Assembly (NCBI RefSeq): GCF_003932495.1
Contig: NZ_QZMT01000006.1
Span: 1 to 64,000 of the forward strand
Direction: 5' to 3'
Source of the DNA: Guyparkeria sp. SCN-R1
GTDB taxonomy: Bacteria; Pseudomonadota; Gammaproteobacteria; Halothiobacillales; Halothiobacillaceae
DNA length: 64,000 nt
Shown here: piece by piece, positions 18,125 through 27,224 of the stretch
Numbering within the stretch: position 1 is the first letter of the stretch
How the letters are laid out: each line of letters starts with the position of its first letter
Program-made: the position numbers and the translations under genes
Notes under the pieces: model-generated
Database searches by the model: none
Told to the model about the DNA's origin: nothing
Seen by the model: the letters and a program-made list of their open reading frames with translations, nothing else

Positions 18125-18139
18125 TGCGAATGGTTTGCA
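18125..18139. promoter_or_regulatory. Candidate Fur box upstream of the fhu-like operon
   Basis: The 15-mer beginning TGCGAATGG and ending TTTGCA matches 10 of 15 positions of the 7-1-7 Fur consensus and is dyad-symmetric (arms ATGCGAA and TTTGCAT, one mismatch). It lies 85-100 nt upstream of the fhuF-like start. Iron control of this operon would be expected. Confidence 0.45.
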
Positions 18140-18223
18140 TGTAGATAGGCGATCCGATACGATCCGGAAATCGAGTCACGGGGGCGTCGAGCCGCCGCGC
18201 GGGCGTAACGGTGGGAGAACGAC

Positions 18224-19018
18224 ATGCAGGCAATTTCGGTGCAACCGCCGGTTCGCGTGGGGCGGCCCGGTCATTCCATCATCCTGCGCCCGGATGACCT
18301 GATGTTCTCCGGCTCGCTGGCGGAGATTCCTCAGCCGGTGAATCTGGCGGGGCCCCGCAGCGTGTCCGGCGCCTCCCTGCGGAATGGCTCGGCTGTCGAC
18401 GAACCCCTGGATCGTTTTGCCACCGCCTTCCCGAGTGGCGATCGGCGCGCGATCGCCTCGCAATGGTCCAAGTGGCTGTTTCATGCCTGGCTGTCACCAA
18501 CCATCGCCGTCATGGTTCTGGATGGGTATTCGTTGCCTCGCCAGTCGGCCGACTGGGGGATTCGCTTTACGCCGGATGGATGCCCCGAGCGGCTTTGGCT
18601 CAGCTCGACGACTGTCCCGGTGCGACGTCAGCCCGTCGATCAACTGTTGGCGCAATTGGTTTGCGAGGAGCTCGACGACGTGGTGGCTACTCTGGCTCGC
18701 CATTCCGGAGCTTCGGTCAACGTGTTCTGGAGCAATGCAGGCAATCTTGTCGAGCATGTGCTCACGCGGCTGGCCGAGCATCCCGTCATCTGTGCGGATC
18801 GGCTGGCCCAGGCTCGGGCGTTTCTTGAAACACCGCGACTGGCCGGCAGGCGCAATCGACTGTACCGGCCGGTGGTCTACCGCGTTGACGAGGGCTCAAT
18901 CGAGCCCCAGCGACTGCGCCGGGTCTGCTGCATCCGCTATCGACTGGATGAACTCGACTACTGCGAGAATTGCCCCCTGGCCTGCCGGTCGGGCAAGCCG
19001 GCCGGGGAGGGGCGCTGA
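18224..19018 (+). CDS. fhuF: FhuF-like ferric-siderophore reductase
   Basis: Cytoplasmic 2Fe-2S reductase of 264 residues that would release iron from imported ferric siderophores. The diagnostic C-terminal cluster motif is present as CC-x10-C-x2-C (RRVCCIRYR then DYCENCPLAC). The FhuF fold is also suggested by FHAWLSPTIAVMVL and a central NVFWSNAGN block. It is the first gene of a rightward operon with the ABC importer; its stop overlaps the ATPase start (TGATG). A Fur-like box lies upstream. Confidence 0.9.
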   Translation: MQAISVQPPVRVGRPGHSIILRPDDLMFSGSLAEIPQPVNLAGPRSVSGASLRNGSAVDEPLDRFATAFPSGDRRAIASQWSKWLFHAWLSPTIAVMVLDGYSLPRQSADWGIRFTPDGCPERLWLSSTTVPVRRQPVDQLLAQLVCEELDDVVATLARHSGASVNVFWSNAGNLVEHVLTRLAEHPVICADRLAQARAFLETPRLAGRRNRLYRPVVYRVDEGSIEPQRLRRVCCIRYRLDELDYCENCPLACRSGKPAGEGR

Positions 19019-19785
19019 TGTTCGAGGTGAGCGCGGCCACGTTCGTCGCCGGCGGCACCCGGGTGCTCGGGCCGGTGGATGCCGCCTTCGCACCGGGCGA
19101 GGTGGTCGGGCTGATCGGTCACAACGGTTCGGGCAAGTCCACGCTACTCAAGCTGCTGGCCGGCCAGCAGGTGCCCTCGTCGGGAACGGTACGTTTCGAG
19201 GGGGTGCCGGTCGCCGATTGGGGGGCGCGAGCCTTCGCGCGGCGCGTTGCCTACCTGCCGCAGCACCCGCCGGTGACCGGGCACCTCACCGCCCGCGAGC
19301 TGGTGGGGTTCGGTCGGTATCCCTGGCACGGCCTGCTGGGGCGGTTCACCGCCGACGACCGTCGTCGCGTCGACACCGCCTTGCACATGACCGATACCGA
19401 GGCCTTTGCCGACCGCGCCGTGGACACGCTTTCCGGGGGCGAGCGCCAGCGGGTGTGGCTTGCCATGCTGCTGGCGCAGGAAAGCGATTTCCTGCTGCTC
19501 GATGAGCCGCTCTCGGCGCTCGACATCGCCCACCAGGTCGAGGTGCTCGAGCTGATTCGTCGCCTGTCGCACGAGTTGGGGCTGAGCGTGGTGATCGTCC
19601 TGCACGACATCAACATGGCCGCGCGCTTTTGCGACCAGCTGGTGGCGATGCACGGCGGCAAACTGCTGGTGCGCGGCACGCCGGGCCAGCTGATGGACTC
19701 GGCCACCCTGCGCAGCATCTACGGCGTGTCCATGCAGGTGCTCACCCCACCGGGACAGTCCCGTCCCGTCGCCATCGTCGATTGA
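19018..19785 (+). CDS. fhuC: Iron-siderophore ABC transporter ATPase
   Basis: FecE/FhuC-type ATPase of 255 residues. Walker A GHNGSGKST, Q-loop YLPQHPP, signature TLSGGERQRVWL, Walker B FLLLDEPLSALD and the H-loop HDINMA are intact. The start at 19018 overlaps the fhuF stop; a longer frame reading from 18970 lies inside fhuF and is not used. It energises the double permease encoded two genes downstream and is cytoplasmic. Confidence 0.93.
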   Translation: MFEVSAATFVAGGTRVLGPVDAAFAPGEVVGLIGHNGSGKSTLLKLLAGQQVPSSGTVRFEGVPVADWGARAFARRVAYLPQHPPVTGHLTARELVGFGRYPWHGLLGRFTADDRRRVDTALHMTDTEAFADRAVDTLSGGERQRVWLAMLLAQESDFLLLDEPLSALDIAHQVEVLELIRRLSHELGLSVVIVLHDINMAARFCDQLVAMHGGKLLVRGTPGQLMDSATLRSIYGVSMQVLTPPGQSRPVAIVD

Positions 19786-19791
19786 ACCGTG

Positions 19792-20676
19792 ATGCGGTCC
19801 TCACCAAACGGCCGCCGACGGTGGCGCTGGCCGCTGGCCGTGTGGTTGCTGCCACTACTGATGGCGGCGTTGTCCGTACGGGCGGCCGACACGGCCCCGC
19901 GCATCGCCACCCTCGATTGGACGGTTGCCGAGACCTTGATCGCCATCGATGCCCGCCTGGTGGGCCTCGCACAACTCGACGGCTACGCGTCCTGGGTCGC
20001 CCGGCCGGCCGTGCCGAGCACCGTGCGTGACCTGGGCCTGCGGGCTCAACCGAATTTCGAGCAGCTGGCCGCGATCGCCCCCGATCGGATCGCCCTCTCG
20101 CCCCTATTCGCCAACCTCGAAGGCCGTCTGTCGACCGTCGCGCCGGTCGAGGTGTTCGAGCTCTATGGGCCCGGGGTCGACACCTGGCCGGCCTTGCGGC
20201 GAGTCACCCGCGAGCTGGGGGAATACGCCCATCGCCAAGGGCAGGCCGAGGCCCTCATCCGGCGCACGGAGGACCGCCTCGACGAGATCGCCGATCGCCT
20301 GCCCGACCATCCGCCAGCGGTGATCGTGGTCCAGTTCATGGACGAACGTCACGTGCGGGTCTTTGGCCAAAACGGCCTGTATCACGCGGTGCTGGGGCGG
20401 CTCGGCATCGACAATGGCTGGACCGGCGCCACAAATCGCTGGGGCTTTTCCCTGGTGGGACTCGAGGCACTGGTCGGACTCGACGGGCGCATCGTGGTGG
20501 TCAAGCCCTATCCCGTCGGTGTCGAGCGTGCCTTGTCGAAAAGCGCGTTTTGGCAGCGGCTGACTCACGGTGCAGATCGCGATCCACTGGAGCTCGAGCC
20601 GGTCTGGAGCTTCGGTGGCCTGCCGTCGGCCGGCCGGTTTGCCGAGCAACTGCTGGGGGCGTTCAATGCGGACTGA
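19792..20676 (+). CDS. fhuD: Periplasmic iron-siderophore binding protein, FhuD type
   Basis: Binding protein of 294 residues with an Arg-rich signal peptide (about 1-35, ending SVRAAD) that could use Sec or Tat. The FhuD/BtuF fold is recognised by RIATLDWTVAETLIAIDARLVGLAQLDGY, the FEQLAAIAPDRIALSP helix-strand and the long backbone-helix region before VVQFMDERHVRVFG. ATG 19792 is used; a GTG three bases earlier is possible. It follows the ATPase by 6 nt and overlaps the permease by 11 nt. Ligand is probably a hydroxamate, judged from the FhuE-like receptor nearby. Confidence 0.88.
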   Translation: MRSSPNGRRRWRWPLAVWLLPLLMAALSVRAADTAPRIATLDWTVAETLIAIDARLVGLAQLDGYASWVARPAVPSTVRDLGLRAQPNFEQLAAIAPDRIALSPLFANLEGRLSTVAPVEVFELYGPGVDTWPALRRVTRELGEYAHRQGQAEALIRRTEDRLDEIADRLPDHPPAVIVVQFMDERHVRVFGQNGLYHAVLGRLGIDNGWTGATNRWGFSLVGLEALVGLDGRIVVVKPYPVGVERALSKSAFWQRLTHGADRDPLELEPVWSFGGLPSAGRFAEQLLGAFNAD

Positions 20677-22660
20677 GGTCCCGGCCCGGTCGGTTGCCGC
20701 GCCCCTCGGCGTGACCGCAGGGCTGTTCGCCGTCCTGGTGGGGTTGGCCGTCTGGCAACTGCAGCAGCAGACCGGCGGTTTTGCGTGGTCGAGCTGGTGG
20801 CCGGATCTTGGCGGCGCGTCGGTGTCCGCCGCCGACTGGGCGTTGGCGCTCGGTTGGTGGCCGCGTCTGATCACCGCCCTGATCGCCGGTGCCGGGCTCG
20901 CGCTGGCGGGCGTGCTGATGCAGCAGGTGTTGCGCAACCCGCTTGCCTCGCCGACGACCCTGGGCGTCGCCGGCGGGGCGAATCTCGCCCTGATGGCGGC
21001 GACGCTGTTCGCCCCGGCGCTGATGGGGTGGGGTGCCGAGTGGGTGGCCTTGGCCGGCGGCGGGCTGGCCATGGGGCTGGTGTTCCTGCTCTCCTGGCGC
21101 CGCGGGCTGGCGCCGCTGGTGGTCGTGCTCGCCGGGCTGGTGGTCAACCTCTATCTCGGCGCATTGGCCATGGCGCTCCTGCTGTTCAACCAGGAGACCC
21201 TCCAGGGCCTGCTGATCTGGGGGGCGGGGTCGCTGGCGCAGGACGGTTGGCACGACGCCGCGTTCCTGCTGCCACGCTTGGCGATCGCGCTGGTGATTGC
21301 CTGGTTGCTGCTCCGTCCGCTGCGACTGCTCGAACTGGACGATGCCAGCGGGCGTGCGCTGGGGGTGAACCTGGCCTTTCTGCGGCTGGCCGCGCTCGGG
21401 GTGGCGGTATTCCTCACGGCGGTGACCGTCAGCGTCGTGGGCCTGATCGGGTTCATCGGCCTGGCCGCGCCGAACATCGCCCGGCTGCTGGGCGCGCACC
21501 GACTGGCATCCCGAGTGGTCTGGTCGATGCTGATCGGGGCGTTGCTGCTCGCGGTAACCGATCTTTCCCTCCAACACTTGGCTGCCTGGTTGCCCGCCAT
21601 GATCCCGACCGGGGCGATGACCGCCGCCCTGGGGGCCCCGTTGCTGCTCTGGCTGATCCCTCGGTTGCGCCTGGCCAGCCGGACCCCGCCGGAAACGATG
21701 GGCTCGGGCTGGCCGCGGGCGGAGCGGCCGGCTCGCCGCTTGCTCGTCATGGCGCTGCTGATGCCCTTGGTGGTGGCAGTCTCGCTACTCAGTGGCCATC
21801 TCGCCGACGGCTGGTCGTGGGTCAGCGGTGCCTGGACGGTTTGGGAATGGCGCCTGCCGCGCCTGCTGGCGGCCGCCGGTGCGGGTCTGCTGCTTGCCGT
21901 GGCCGGCACCCTGCTGCAGCGCCTGAGCGGCAACCCGATGGCCAGCCCCGAGGTGCTTGGCATCAGTGGCGGGGTGTCGATCTTCCTGTTGCTCGGCATT
22001 GTCTGGATGCCCGCGGCCAGCACGTCGATGCTTGCCGCGCTGGGTGTGGGTGGAGCCTTGGCGGCCCTGGCCCTGTTGATCGTGCTCAACCGGCGCAGCG
22101 GATTCCTGCCCGAGCGGTTGCTGTTGACCGGGGTGGCCATCATGGCGCTGGCCGAGGCGGTTCGGGCGCTGGTGCTGGCCGGTAGTGACCCGCGCGGCCA
22201 GCAGATCGTGGCGTGGCTGTCGGGCTCGACCTACTACGTCGGCCTCGAGCAGGCGCTGCTGATCGTCGCGCTGGCCGGTATGGCATTGGTGGTCGCGCTG
22301 CTGCTGTCGCGCTGGCTGGAGGTCTTCCCGCTGGGCGCCGCCGTCAGTCGGGCGGTCGGGGTGCGGGTGACCGGCGGGCGACTGGCGGTGCTGGTGCTTG
22401 CCGCCGTGATGACCGCCGCGGCGACGTTGGTGATCGGCCCGCTCTCGTTCATCGGGCTGCTCGCCCCCCACATGGCCCGTCTGTTGGGCCTGTCCCGCGC
22501 TCGCGACCACCTGCTGGGTGCGGCCCTGATCGGCATGGGGCTGATGGTCCTCGCCGACTGGATCGGCCGGCAGATCCTGTTCCCCCACGAGATCCCCGCC
22601 GGTCTGGTCGCCTCGCTGATCGGCGGGACCTATTTCCTCTGGGCGTTGCGCCGCTTCTAG
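20666..22660 (+). CDS. fhuB: Iron-siderophore ABC permease, double-length FhuB
   Basis: Inner-membrane permease of 664 residues, a fusion of two BtuC/FecCD-like halves as in FhuB. Each half shows the family blocks: LAGVLMQQVLRNPLASPTTLGVAGGANL then LIGFIGLAAPNIARLLGAH in the first, and LLQRLSGNPMASPEVLGISGGVS then LSFIGLLAPHMARLLG in the second. The ATG at 20666 is inside the end of the binding-protein gene. The product alone can form the channel that normally needs two subunits. Last gene of the operon, convergent with the receptor gene. Confidence 0.93.
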   Translation: MRTEVPARSVAAPLGVTAGLFAVLVGLAVWQLQQQTGGFAWSSWWPDLGGASVSAADWALALGWWPRLITALIAGAGLALAGVLMQQVLRNPLASPTTLGVAGGANLALMAATLFAPALMGWGAEWVALAGGGLAMGLVFLLSWRRGLAPLVVVLAGLVVNLYLGALAMALLLFNQETLQGLLIWGAGSLAQDGWHDAAFLLPRLAIALVIAWLLLRPLRLLELDDASGRALGVNLAFLRLAALGVAVFLTAVTVSVVGLIGFIGLAAPNIARLLGAHRLASRVVWSMLIGALLLAVTDLSLQHLAAWLPAMIPTGAMTAALGAPLLLWLIPRLRLASRTPPETMGSGWPRAERPARRLLVMALLMPLVVAVSLLSGHLADGWSWVSGAWTVWEWRLPRLLAAAGAGLLLAVAGTLLQRLSGNPMASPEVLGISGGVSIFLLLGIVWMPAASTSMLAALGVGGALAALALLIVLNRRSGFLPERLLLTGVAIMALAEAVRALVLAGSDPRGQQIVAWLSGSTYYVGLEQALLIVALAGMALVVALLLSRWLEVFPLGAAVSRAVGVRVTGGRLAVLVLAAVMTAAATLVIGPLSFIGLLAPHMARLLGLSRARDHLLGAALIGMGLMVLADWIGRQILFPHEIPAGLVASLIGGTYFLWALRRF

Positions 22661-22860
22661 GTGCCATCGGCTGTCGGCCACGGGTTGGTCGCCGTCGAGC
22701 ATCGCCGCGCGACTCAACGCCCCACTTTCCCAAGCATGACCCTTCCGCCTCCGTCACGGCCCCCGTCGCCGTAATCCGTCGCCGCAATTCGCCGCGGCAA
22801 TCGGCGTGTCGCCGTCACGGTTGGCCATGCAGATCGGTTCGGGAACCCGCACGCAGCGCA

Positions 22861-22890
22861 AAAAAAAGGCCCCGCACGGGGCGGGGCCTT
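22861..22890 (-). terminator. Intrinsic terminator of the receptor gene
   Basis: On the minus strand a 10-bp stem AAGGCCCCGC / GCGGGGCCTT with a CCCGT loop is followed by seven T. It lies about 30 nt beyond the receptor stop, between two convergent units. Confidence 0.85.
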
Positions 22891-22916
22891 GGGGGTCATG
22901 AGGAGGTGTTGCCGAC

Positions 22917-25103
22917 TCAGTACTTCCAGTCGAGCGTCAGCATGACGTTGCGCGGCTCGCCGTAGAACGCCTGGTCGTACTCGACACTGTTGAGATACTT
23001 CTCGTTGCCGACGTTGTTGACGTTGAGCGAGGCGCTCAGGTTGTCCGAGAACTCGTAGCGCGCCATCAGGTCGGTGACCAGGTAGTCGTCCTGACGGGTC
23101 TGCCCGGTGTTGTACTGCTGGTCGCGGAAGGTTTCGCTCTGCCAGCGGATCTGGCCGCCGACGGTCATCTGCGGCCAGAACGGCAGCTGGTAGGTGGTCT
23201 GCGCGCGCAGCATCTGCTCCGGGATGAAGGTGCGGGCACGTTCGCCGTCGCTATCCTCGATCTCGAGGTAGGTGTAGCCACCGCTGGCGCGCCAGCCCGG
23301 CAGGATCTCGCCGGCCAGCGTGAGTTCGATGCCTTCGCTGGTCAGGTCGCCGCTCGCCTCGTAGTAGTTGAAGTACCCGGGGCGCGGGTTGCTGAATGTG
23401 CCGGCGAGAGTGGCCGTGTTGTTCTGCTCGGTGCGGAACACGGCGGCAGTGGCATCCACGCGCTCGTCGAACAGGGCGGCCTTGAGTCCGACCTCGTAGC
23501 TGCGTCCCTCGATCGGCGGCAGCGGCTGGTAGTTCTGCGTCACCTCGTTCTGCGGCTCGAAGATCTCGGTGTAGCTCGCGTAGGCCGAGAGCGTGTCCGT
23601 CAGGTCGTAGACCAGGCCAGCGTAGGGGACGATCTCGGCGTCGTACTCGCTTTCGCGGGCCACGGTGTAGCTCACGCCGCTGTTCTCCAGCCAGGTGGCG
23701 CGCGCGCCGAGGATGGCGGTTGTCCGGTCGGTCAGGCTCAGGCGGGTCGCGCCGTAGATGGAGCTTTCCTCCTGGGTGAAGTCACTGCCGCCGTCGGAGG
23801 GGCCGAAGGTCGGGCGCGGGTAGTTGCCGTCCCACTGGTCGAGCGGCACGTCGATATCGCTGGTCTCGTAGAGGCGGGCGGAGTAATCGGTGATCTCCGA
23901 CTGGCTCCAGTTCACGCCGACCATGGCCTCGTGCTCGCGGCCGAACAGATCGAAGGGGCCCTTGGCCTGGGCATCGGCGACCCATTGCTCGTTCTCGTAA
24001 CGGTAGTTGTCCATGATGATCGACAGGTCTTCCGTGGTGCCCGGACGCAGCTGCTGGGCCGGGTCGTAGAGGTAGAAGATCTCGCTGTCGGAATCGGAGG
24101 TGAGGTAGGTGCCCGTCAGGGTCGCCTCCCAGCCGCCGGGCAGGAACTGCTGCAATTCGACGAAGCTGCGGTGGTCCTCGTTGTCCCAGTAGCTCCACTC
24201 GGGCGAGGAACTGGCCGAACGATCGTAGTTGGTGGGCGAGCCATCGCCGTAGTACATCGGCAACGCGCCCCAGAGCGGGCTGTCGCTGTCGTTGTTCTGC
24301 CAGGTATGACCGGCGGTCAGCAGGGTGGAGTCGGTGAGATCGGCCTCGATCACGCCGTAGGCGACCTGGCGCTCGCGTCCGTGGCGGTCGAGGTAGGAAT
24401 CGCCATCTTCGGCGGCCACCACCAGGCGACCGCGCACCCGGTCACTGTCGAACAGGGAACCCGAGACGTCGCCTTCGATGCGGCGACGATCCCACGACCC
24501 GGCCGAGACGCTGGCCGAGGCCTGCGTGTCGGCGGTGGGGCGCTTGCGGATGAAGTTGACGGTCGCCGACGGCGTGCCGCTGCCGGACATCAGGCCGTTG
24601 GCACCGCGCACCACCTCGATGCGGTCGTAGACGGCGGTGTCGATATCGCCCTGGACGTTGTCGTAGGGCAGGGGGGCGCCGACGCCGTCGATCTGGAAGC
24701 GCTGGATGGTGAAGCCGCGCGAGGTGTAATAGGTGCGATCGGTTTCCGGCTGCTCGACGGTGACCCCGGGCGTGGACTCCAGCGCGCTGTTGACGTCATC
24801 GAGCTGGAAGTCCTCCAGCTGCTGGCTGGTAATCACGGACAGCGATTGCGGGGTCTCGCGCGGCGTGAGGGTCAGCCCGGTCGCCGACGAGGAAGCCGGG
24901 GCGCGGTACTGCCCGGTCTGCTCGGTGGGTTGGAAGAACCCACCTCCCTCGACGACCACCTGATCGAGCACGACGGCGTCGTTTGACTGCTCGGCGGCGT
25001 GAATGACTCCGGTTCCGAGCGCGAGGCAGGGCAGGGAAAGGGTCAGGCAGTGCCGAACCGCTCGATTGATGGGTGTGCGCCGGGCACGTTTGGTTTGGGT
25101 CAT
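22917..25103 (-). CDS. TonB-dependent siderophore receptor, FhuE-like
   Basis: Outer-membrane receptor of 728 residues from ATG 25103 (a GTG at 25118 would add MRPLA). Signal peptide about 1-35, plug domain about 60-180 with TPQSLSVITSQQLEDFQLDDVNSAL, the TYYTSRGFTIQRFQIDGV strand typical of FhuE (coprogen/rhodotorulic acid) receptors and RIEVVRGANGLMSGSGTPSATVNFIRKRP. The 22-strand barrel ends in LTLDWKY with a terminal aromatic residue. It is the probable partner of the fhu-type importer to its left. A Fur-like box lies about 80 nt upstream. FpvA/FoxA-type ligands remain possible. Confidence 0.92.
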   Translation of the reverse strand: MTQTKRARRTPINRAVRHCLTLSLPCLALGTGVIHAAEQSNDAVVLDQVVVEGGGFFQPTEQTGQYRAPASSSATGLTLTPRETPQSLSVITSQQLEDFQLDDVNSALESTPGVTVEQPETDRTYYTSRGFTIQRFQIDGVGAPLPYDNVQGDIDTAVYDRIEVVRGANGLMSGSGTPSATVNFIRKRPTADTQASASVSAGSWDRRRIEGDVSGSLFDSDRVRGRLVVAAEDGDSYLDRHGRERQVAYGVIEADLTDSTLLTAGHTWQNNDSDSPLWGALPMYYGDGSPTNYDRSASSSPEWSYWDNEDHRSFVELQQFLPGGWEATLTGTYLTSDSDSEIFYLYDPAQQLRPGTTEDLSIIMDNYRYENEQWVADAQAKGPFDLFGREHEAMVGVNWSQSEITDYSARLYETSDIDVPLDQWDGNYPRPTFGPSDGGSDFTQEESSIYGATRLSLTDRTTAILGARATWLENSGVSYTVARESEYDAEIVPYAGLVYDLTDTLSAYASYTEIFEPQNEVTQNYQPLPPIEGRSYEVGLKAALFDERVDATAAVFRTEQNNTATLAGTFSNPRPGYFNYYEASGDLTSEGIELTLAGEILPGWRASGGYTYLEIEDSDGERARTFIPEQMLRAQTTYQLPFWPQMTVGGQIRWQSETFRDQQYNTGQTRQDDYLVTDLMARYEFSDNLSASLNVNNVGNEKYLNSVEYDQAFYGEPRNVMLTLDWKY

Positions 25104-25183
25104 GGCAAGCGGTCTCACGGATTGGATGACGAAAAATGGATCGATTCTTTGATCGCGACGGGTGTCGCTGTGGCGAATCTACA

Positions 25184-25198
25184 TGAGAACGATTGCCA
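25184..25198. promoter_or_regulatory. Candidate Fur box upstream of the receptor
   Basis: TGAGAACGATTGCCA matches 11 of 15 positions of the 7-1-7 Fur consensus, 81-95 nt before the receptor start. Together with the weaker site before fhuF it supports iron repression of the whole siderophore system. Confidence 0.55.
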
Positions 25199-25316
25199 TG
25201 CGCAATACCGATTGTTTGCTTGGGCGGCTTCCGTCCATGGGGAAACGAGTGAGGAGTAGGCTGGTCCTAACATTCGAGATGTCGGCGTGCGTCGACCACA
25301 AACGAGGAGATTGCCA

Positions 25317-25583
25317 ATGGCTGGCGGCTGGGCGAAAGACGGCGCCGAGCAGGCGCAGATCGACGATACGGTCGAGGATGCCCTGCAACGGGTGCGCAGC
25401 GAAATTCCGGCAGGCGAAAGCCTGGCCGAGTGCGAGGAGTGCGGTGAGCCGATTCCCGAGGCGCGTCGTCGCGCCGTGCCGGGGGTGCGACTGTGCGTGG
25501 TCTGCCAGGCCGAACGCGACGAGGCGCAGGAGACGGCCTCGCCCTACAACCGCCGGGGATCGAAGGACAGCCAGCTTCGGTAG
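25317..25583 (+). CDS. ybiI: DksA/TraR-family zinc-finger protein YbiI
   Basis: Protein of 88 residues, the same length as E. coli YbiI, and with the same end NRRGSKDSQLR. A four-Cys zinc finger is formed by Cys39, Cys42, Cys60 and Cys63 (CEECGEPIP and RLCVVCQ). It lacks the long coiled coil with the Asp tip of DksA, so direct RNA polymerase control is doubtful. The start at 25317 has a GAGGAGA ribosome site. It stands alone between the divergent receptor gene and the flavin oxidoreductase gene. Function of the family is not established. Confidence 0.92.
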   Translation: MAGGWAKDGAEQAQIDDTVEDALQRVRSEIPAGESLAECEECGEPIPEARRRAVPGVRLCVVCQAERDEAQETASPYNRRGSKDSQLR

Positions 25584-25664
25584 GGATTAACGAGATGTGC
25601 CGGCGCCGTGGTGATGAATCGCCGACCCGCTGTCGCCAGGTGTCGGTCCGCTACACTCCCCACC

Positions 25665-26672
25665 ATGATTCCATTTTCCATTCTTGATCTTGCACCTATC
25701 ACCGAAGGCTCGGATGCCTCCACGGCGTTGGCCAATACAGTGGACCTTGCCCGCCAGGCCGAAGCACTCGGCTATCGACGTTACTGGCTCGCCGAACACC
25801 ACAACATGCCCGGTATCGCCAGTGCCGCTACGGCGGTGGTGATCGGTCAAGTGGCCGCGGCGACCCACCGCATCCGCGTCGGTGCCGGCGGCATCATGCT
25901 GCCGAACCACTCACCGCTGGTGGTGGCCGAACAGTTCGGCACGCTCGAGACGCTGTTTCCCGGGCGGATCGACCTCGGGCTGGGACGTGCGCCGGGCACG
26001 GACCAGACCACCGCGCGCGCCTTGCGTCGCGAGGGCAGCGATCCCAATCGCTTTCCCGACGACGTGGCCGAGGTGCTTGCCCTGCTGGACGATCCCGAGC
26101 CCGGACAGGCGGTGCGGGCGATCCCTGGCGCTGGGACGCGGGTGCCGGTGTGGATCCTCGGGTCGAGCCTGTTCGGCGCGCAGCTCGCCGCGGCCCTGGG
26201 GCTGCCGTACGCCTTCGCCTCGCACTTCGCCCCGGGCGACCTGATGCCGGCGTTGGCGCATTACCGTGAACATTTCCGTCCGTCGCGTTTCCTCGACCGG
26301 CCCTACGCGATGGTGGGCTTCAATGCCTACGTGGCGGACACGGACGAACAGGCACGTTTCCATGCCAGTTCCATGGAGCAGTCCTTCGTCGCCCTGCGAC
26401 AGGGCCACCCCGGTCCGATCCCGCCGCCGGTCACCGGCTATCGCGAGCGGGTCGATCGGTTCGAACGGATGGTGATCGAGCGGACCATGGCCTGCTCGGC
26501 GATCGGCTCGCCCGAGACGGTCGAATCGGAGATCGATCAATTCCTCAAGGCGACCGAGGCCGACGAGCTGATCGTCACCAACTCGAGCTTCGATCACGGC
26601 GCGCGCTGCCGCTCCTACGATTTGCTGGCCGAGGTGCGCAATCGACTCGGCGCGAGGAGCGAGCCGGCTTGA
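25665..26672 (+). CDS. yhbW: LLM-class flavin oxidoreductase, YhbW-like
   Basis: Luciferase-like monooxygenase-fold protein of 335 residues, the length of E. coli YhbW, with close blocks: FSILDLAPI at the start, [43 protein letters not shown], and [17 protein letters not shown]. The TIM-barrel should bind FMN(H2) supplied by a separate reductase; the physiological substrate is unknown. ATG 25665 gives the matching N-terminus. The stop overlaps the TTG start of thpR, so the two are an operon. Confidence 0.92.
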   Translation: MIPFSILDLAPITEGSDASTALANTVDLARQAEALGYRRYWLAEHHNMPGIASAATAVVIGQVAAATHRIRVGAGGIMLPNHSPLVVAEQFGTLETLFPGRIDLGLGRAPGTDQTTARALRREGSDPNRFPDDVAEVLALLDDPEPGQAVRAIPGAGTRVPVWILGSSLFGAQLAAALGLPYAFASHFAPGDLMPALAHYREHFRPSRFLDRPYAMVGFNAYVADTDEQARFHASSMEQSFVALRQGHPGPIPPPVTGYRERVDRFERMVIERTMACSAIGSPETVESEIDQFLKATEADELIVTNSSFDHGARCRSYDLLAEVRNRLGARSEPA

Positions 26673-27220
26673 GTCGGAGTATTGAGGCGGGCAAGCCGGG
26701 CGCGAATGCGAAGAAGCGGGTCTTTTTTGCGCTGTGGCCGGACGAGCCTACGCGCACGGCACTGCATCACCTAGCGCGCGGGGTGGATGTCGGCGGCCGG
26801 GGGGTGCCGCGGGCGCACCTGCACCTGACGCTTGCCTTCCCGGGCACCATCGATGCCGCCCGGGCTGACTGCCTGGCCGAGCGATTGCCCAGCCTGCATT
26901 TCGACCCGATCCCGATCCTGCTCGACCGCCTGGGGCATTTTGCCGGGGCACGGGTCGCCTGGGCGGGGCCGAGTCATTGTCCCGGGGAACTGCGGCGGCT
27001 GGCCGAGCAGGCCCGCGGGCTGTGTCTTGCCTGCGGGGTGGAGACCGACGACCGACCGTTCGAGCCGCATGTCAGCCTGCGCCGTTTCGCTCGCCCGCCG
27101 GCCGTCGACGCGCCCGAGTCGCCGATCCACTGGTTCGCTGATTCCCTGGTGCTGGTCGAATCGGGCTGCGGTGGGCACCCCGGTGCGTACCGGGTGCTGG
27201 CATGCCGGACCCGGGGCTGA
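26669..27220 (+). CDS. thpR: RNA 2',3'-cyclic phosphodiesterase ThpR (LigT)
   Basis: 2H-phosphoesterase of 183 residues. The two catalytic motifs are H52-L-T54-L (HLHLTLAF) and H134-V-S136-L ([10 protein letters not shown]), the second with Ser in the Thr place, which many family members have. VFFALWPDE near the start is the first beta strand. It starts at a TTG overlapping the yhbW stop; an N-terminal extension of about 15 residues relative to E. coli ThpR is present. The protein cyclically opens or closes 2',3'-cyclic phosphates on RNA; its physiological role is unclear. Confidence 0.9.
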   Translation: MSRSIEAGKPGANAKKRVFFALWPDEPTRTALHHLARGVDVGGRGVPRAHLHLTLAFPGTIDAARADCLAERLPSLHFDPIPILLDRLGHFAGARVAWAGPSHCPGELRRLAEQARGLCLACGVETDDRPFEPHVSLRRFARPPAVDAPESPIHWFADSLVLVESGCGGHPGAYRVLACRTRG

Positions 27221-27224
27221 ATGG

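Noticed and set aside
20785-22185. Out-of-frame 466-codon frame within fhuB
   Set aside because: Frame-shifted reading of the same strand; the fhuB frame contains both FecCD signature sets.
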